5,556 bases of DNA, taken from Candidatus Pollutiaquabacter sp. (GTDB lineage Bacteria; Bacteroidota; Bacteroidia; AKYH767-A; 2013-40CM-41-45). The DNA lies in contig CAINVI010000058.1 in assembly GCA_903854075.1 (NCBI GenBank), positions 1 to 5,556 on the forward strand, in the 5' to 3' direction. Within the stretch, counting starts at the first letter, position 1. Every line of letters begins with the position of its first letter. The position numbers were made by a program, and so were the translations under genes. The notes below the pieces were generated by a model that had not been told where the DNA came from, made no database searches, and worked only from the letters and a program-made list of their open reading frames with translations. This document shows positions 5,509 to 5,556 of this stretch, one piece after another.

Positions 5509-5556
5509 TTACTTCTCCACAATTACATATGAACCATTATGACCCGGCAAAGCACC
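5509..5556 (-). CDS. rplC: 50S ribosomal protein L3, last 15 codons (cut by window edge)
   Basis: Only the C-terminus is present: reading back from the right edge gives GALPGHNGSYVIVEK and a TAA stop at 5511-5509. Proline-glycine followed by a small-residue stretch and a Y-V-I/V-V/I-E/K ending is the typical L3 C-terminus in bacteria, and rplC is the gene expected just before rplD. L3 binds near the 3' end of 23S rRNA and helps start 50S assembly, but the fragment here carries none of the functional core. The stop is 4 nt before the rplD ATG, so the two genes are tightly linked. Confidence 0.9.
   Translation of the reverse strand, partial: GALPGHNGSYVIVEK

Noticed and set aside
1..5556. A novel system, mobile element, CRISPR array or RNA gene
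   Set aside because: Nearly every base belongs to a recognisable ribosomal protein gene in canonical order; gaps are at most 71 nt and contain no repeats or RNA-gene signatures.

Overview
The window is a single, uninterrupted run of ribosomal protein genes, all transcribed from the minus strand (right to left as printed). In transcription order it holds L3 (3' end only), L4, L23, L2, S19, L22, S3, L16, L29, S17, L14, L24 and L5 (5' part only). This is the canonical bacterial order of the S10 operon (rplC to rpsQ) running directly into the first genes of the spc operon (rplN, rplX, rplE).

The organism is most likely a member of the Bacteroidota. The L4 segment with QYLANQRQGTHK near its N-terminus, the L29 core NHTISPLDNP, the HPMGGGEGR form of the L2 histidine loop and the L3 C-terminus ending GSYVIVEK all look like that phylum. 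Most genes also lack a Shine-Dalgarno (SD) sequence and have A-rich leaders, as is usual there. Base composition is balanced and even across the window. Genus cannot be named from this.

Layout: rplC, rplD and rplW are packed with a 4-nt gap and then a 4-nt ATGA overlap. rplB follows after 18 nt and has a strong SD. A 71-nt spacer, the longest in the window, separates rplB from rpsS. The genes rpsS, rplV, rpsC, rplP, rpmC, rpsQ, rplN and rplX follow with gaps of 18 to 42 nt. rplX and rplE overlap by one base (TAATG), and a second strong SD lies inside the end of rplX. I see no convincing terminator or promoter anywhere, including at the S17/L14 junction where the S10 and spc operons are separated in E. 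coli, so the whole block probably sits on one long transcript.

All products are structural parts of the ribosome. L3, L4, L22, L24, L29 and L23 shape early 50S assembly and the exit tunnel. L2, L14, L16 and L5 complete the 50S core and its contacts with tRNA and the 30S subunit. S3, S17 and S19 belong to the 30S. No gap exceeds 71 nt. No mobile element, RNA gene, CRISPR array or unknown gene is present, and I find no new biological system. The points most worth a second look are the two strong SD sequences in an otherwise SD-poor operon and the Arg/Gly/Asp-rich tail of S3.
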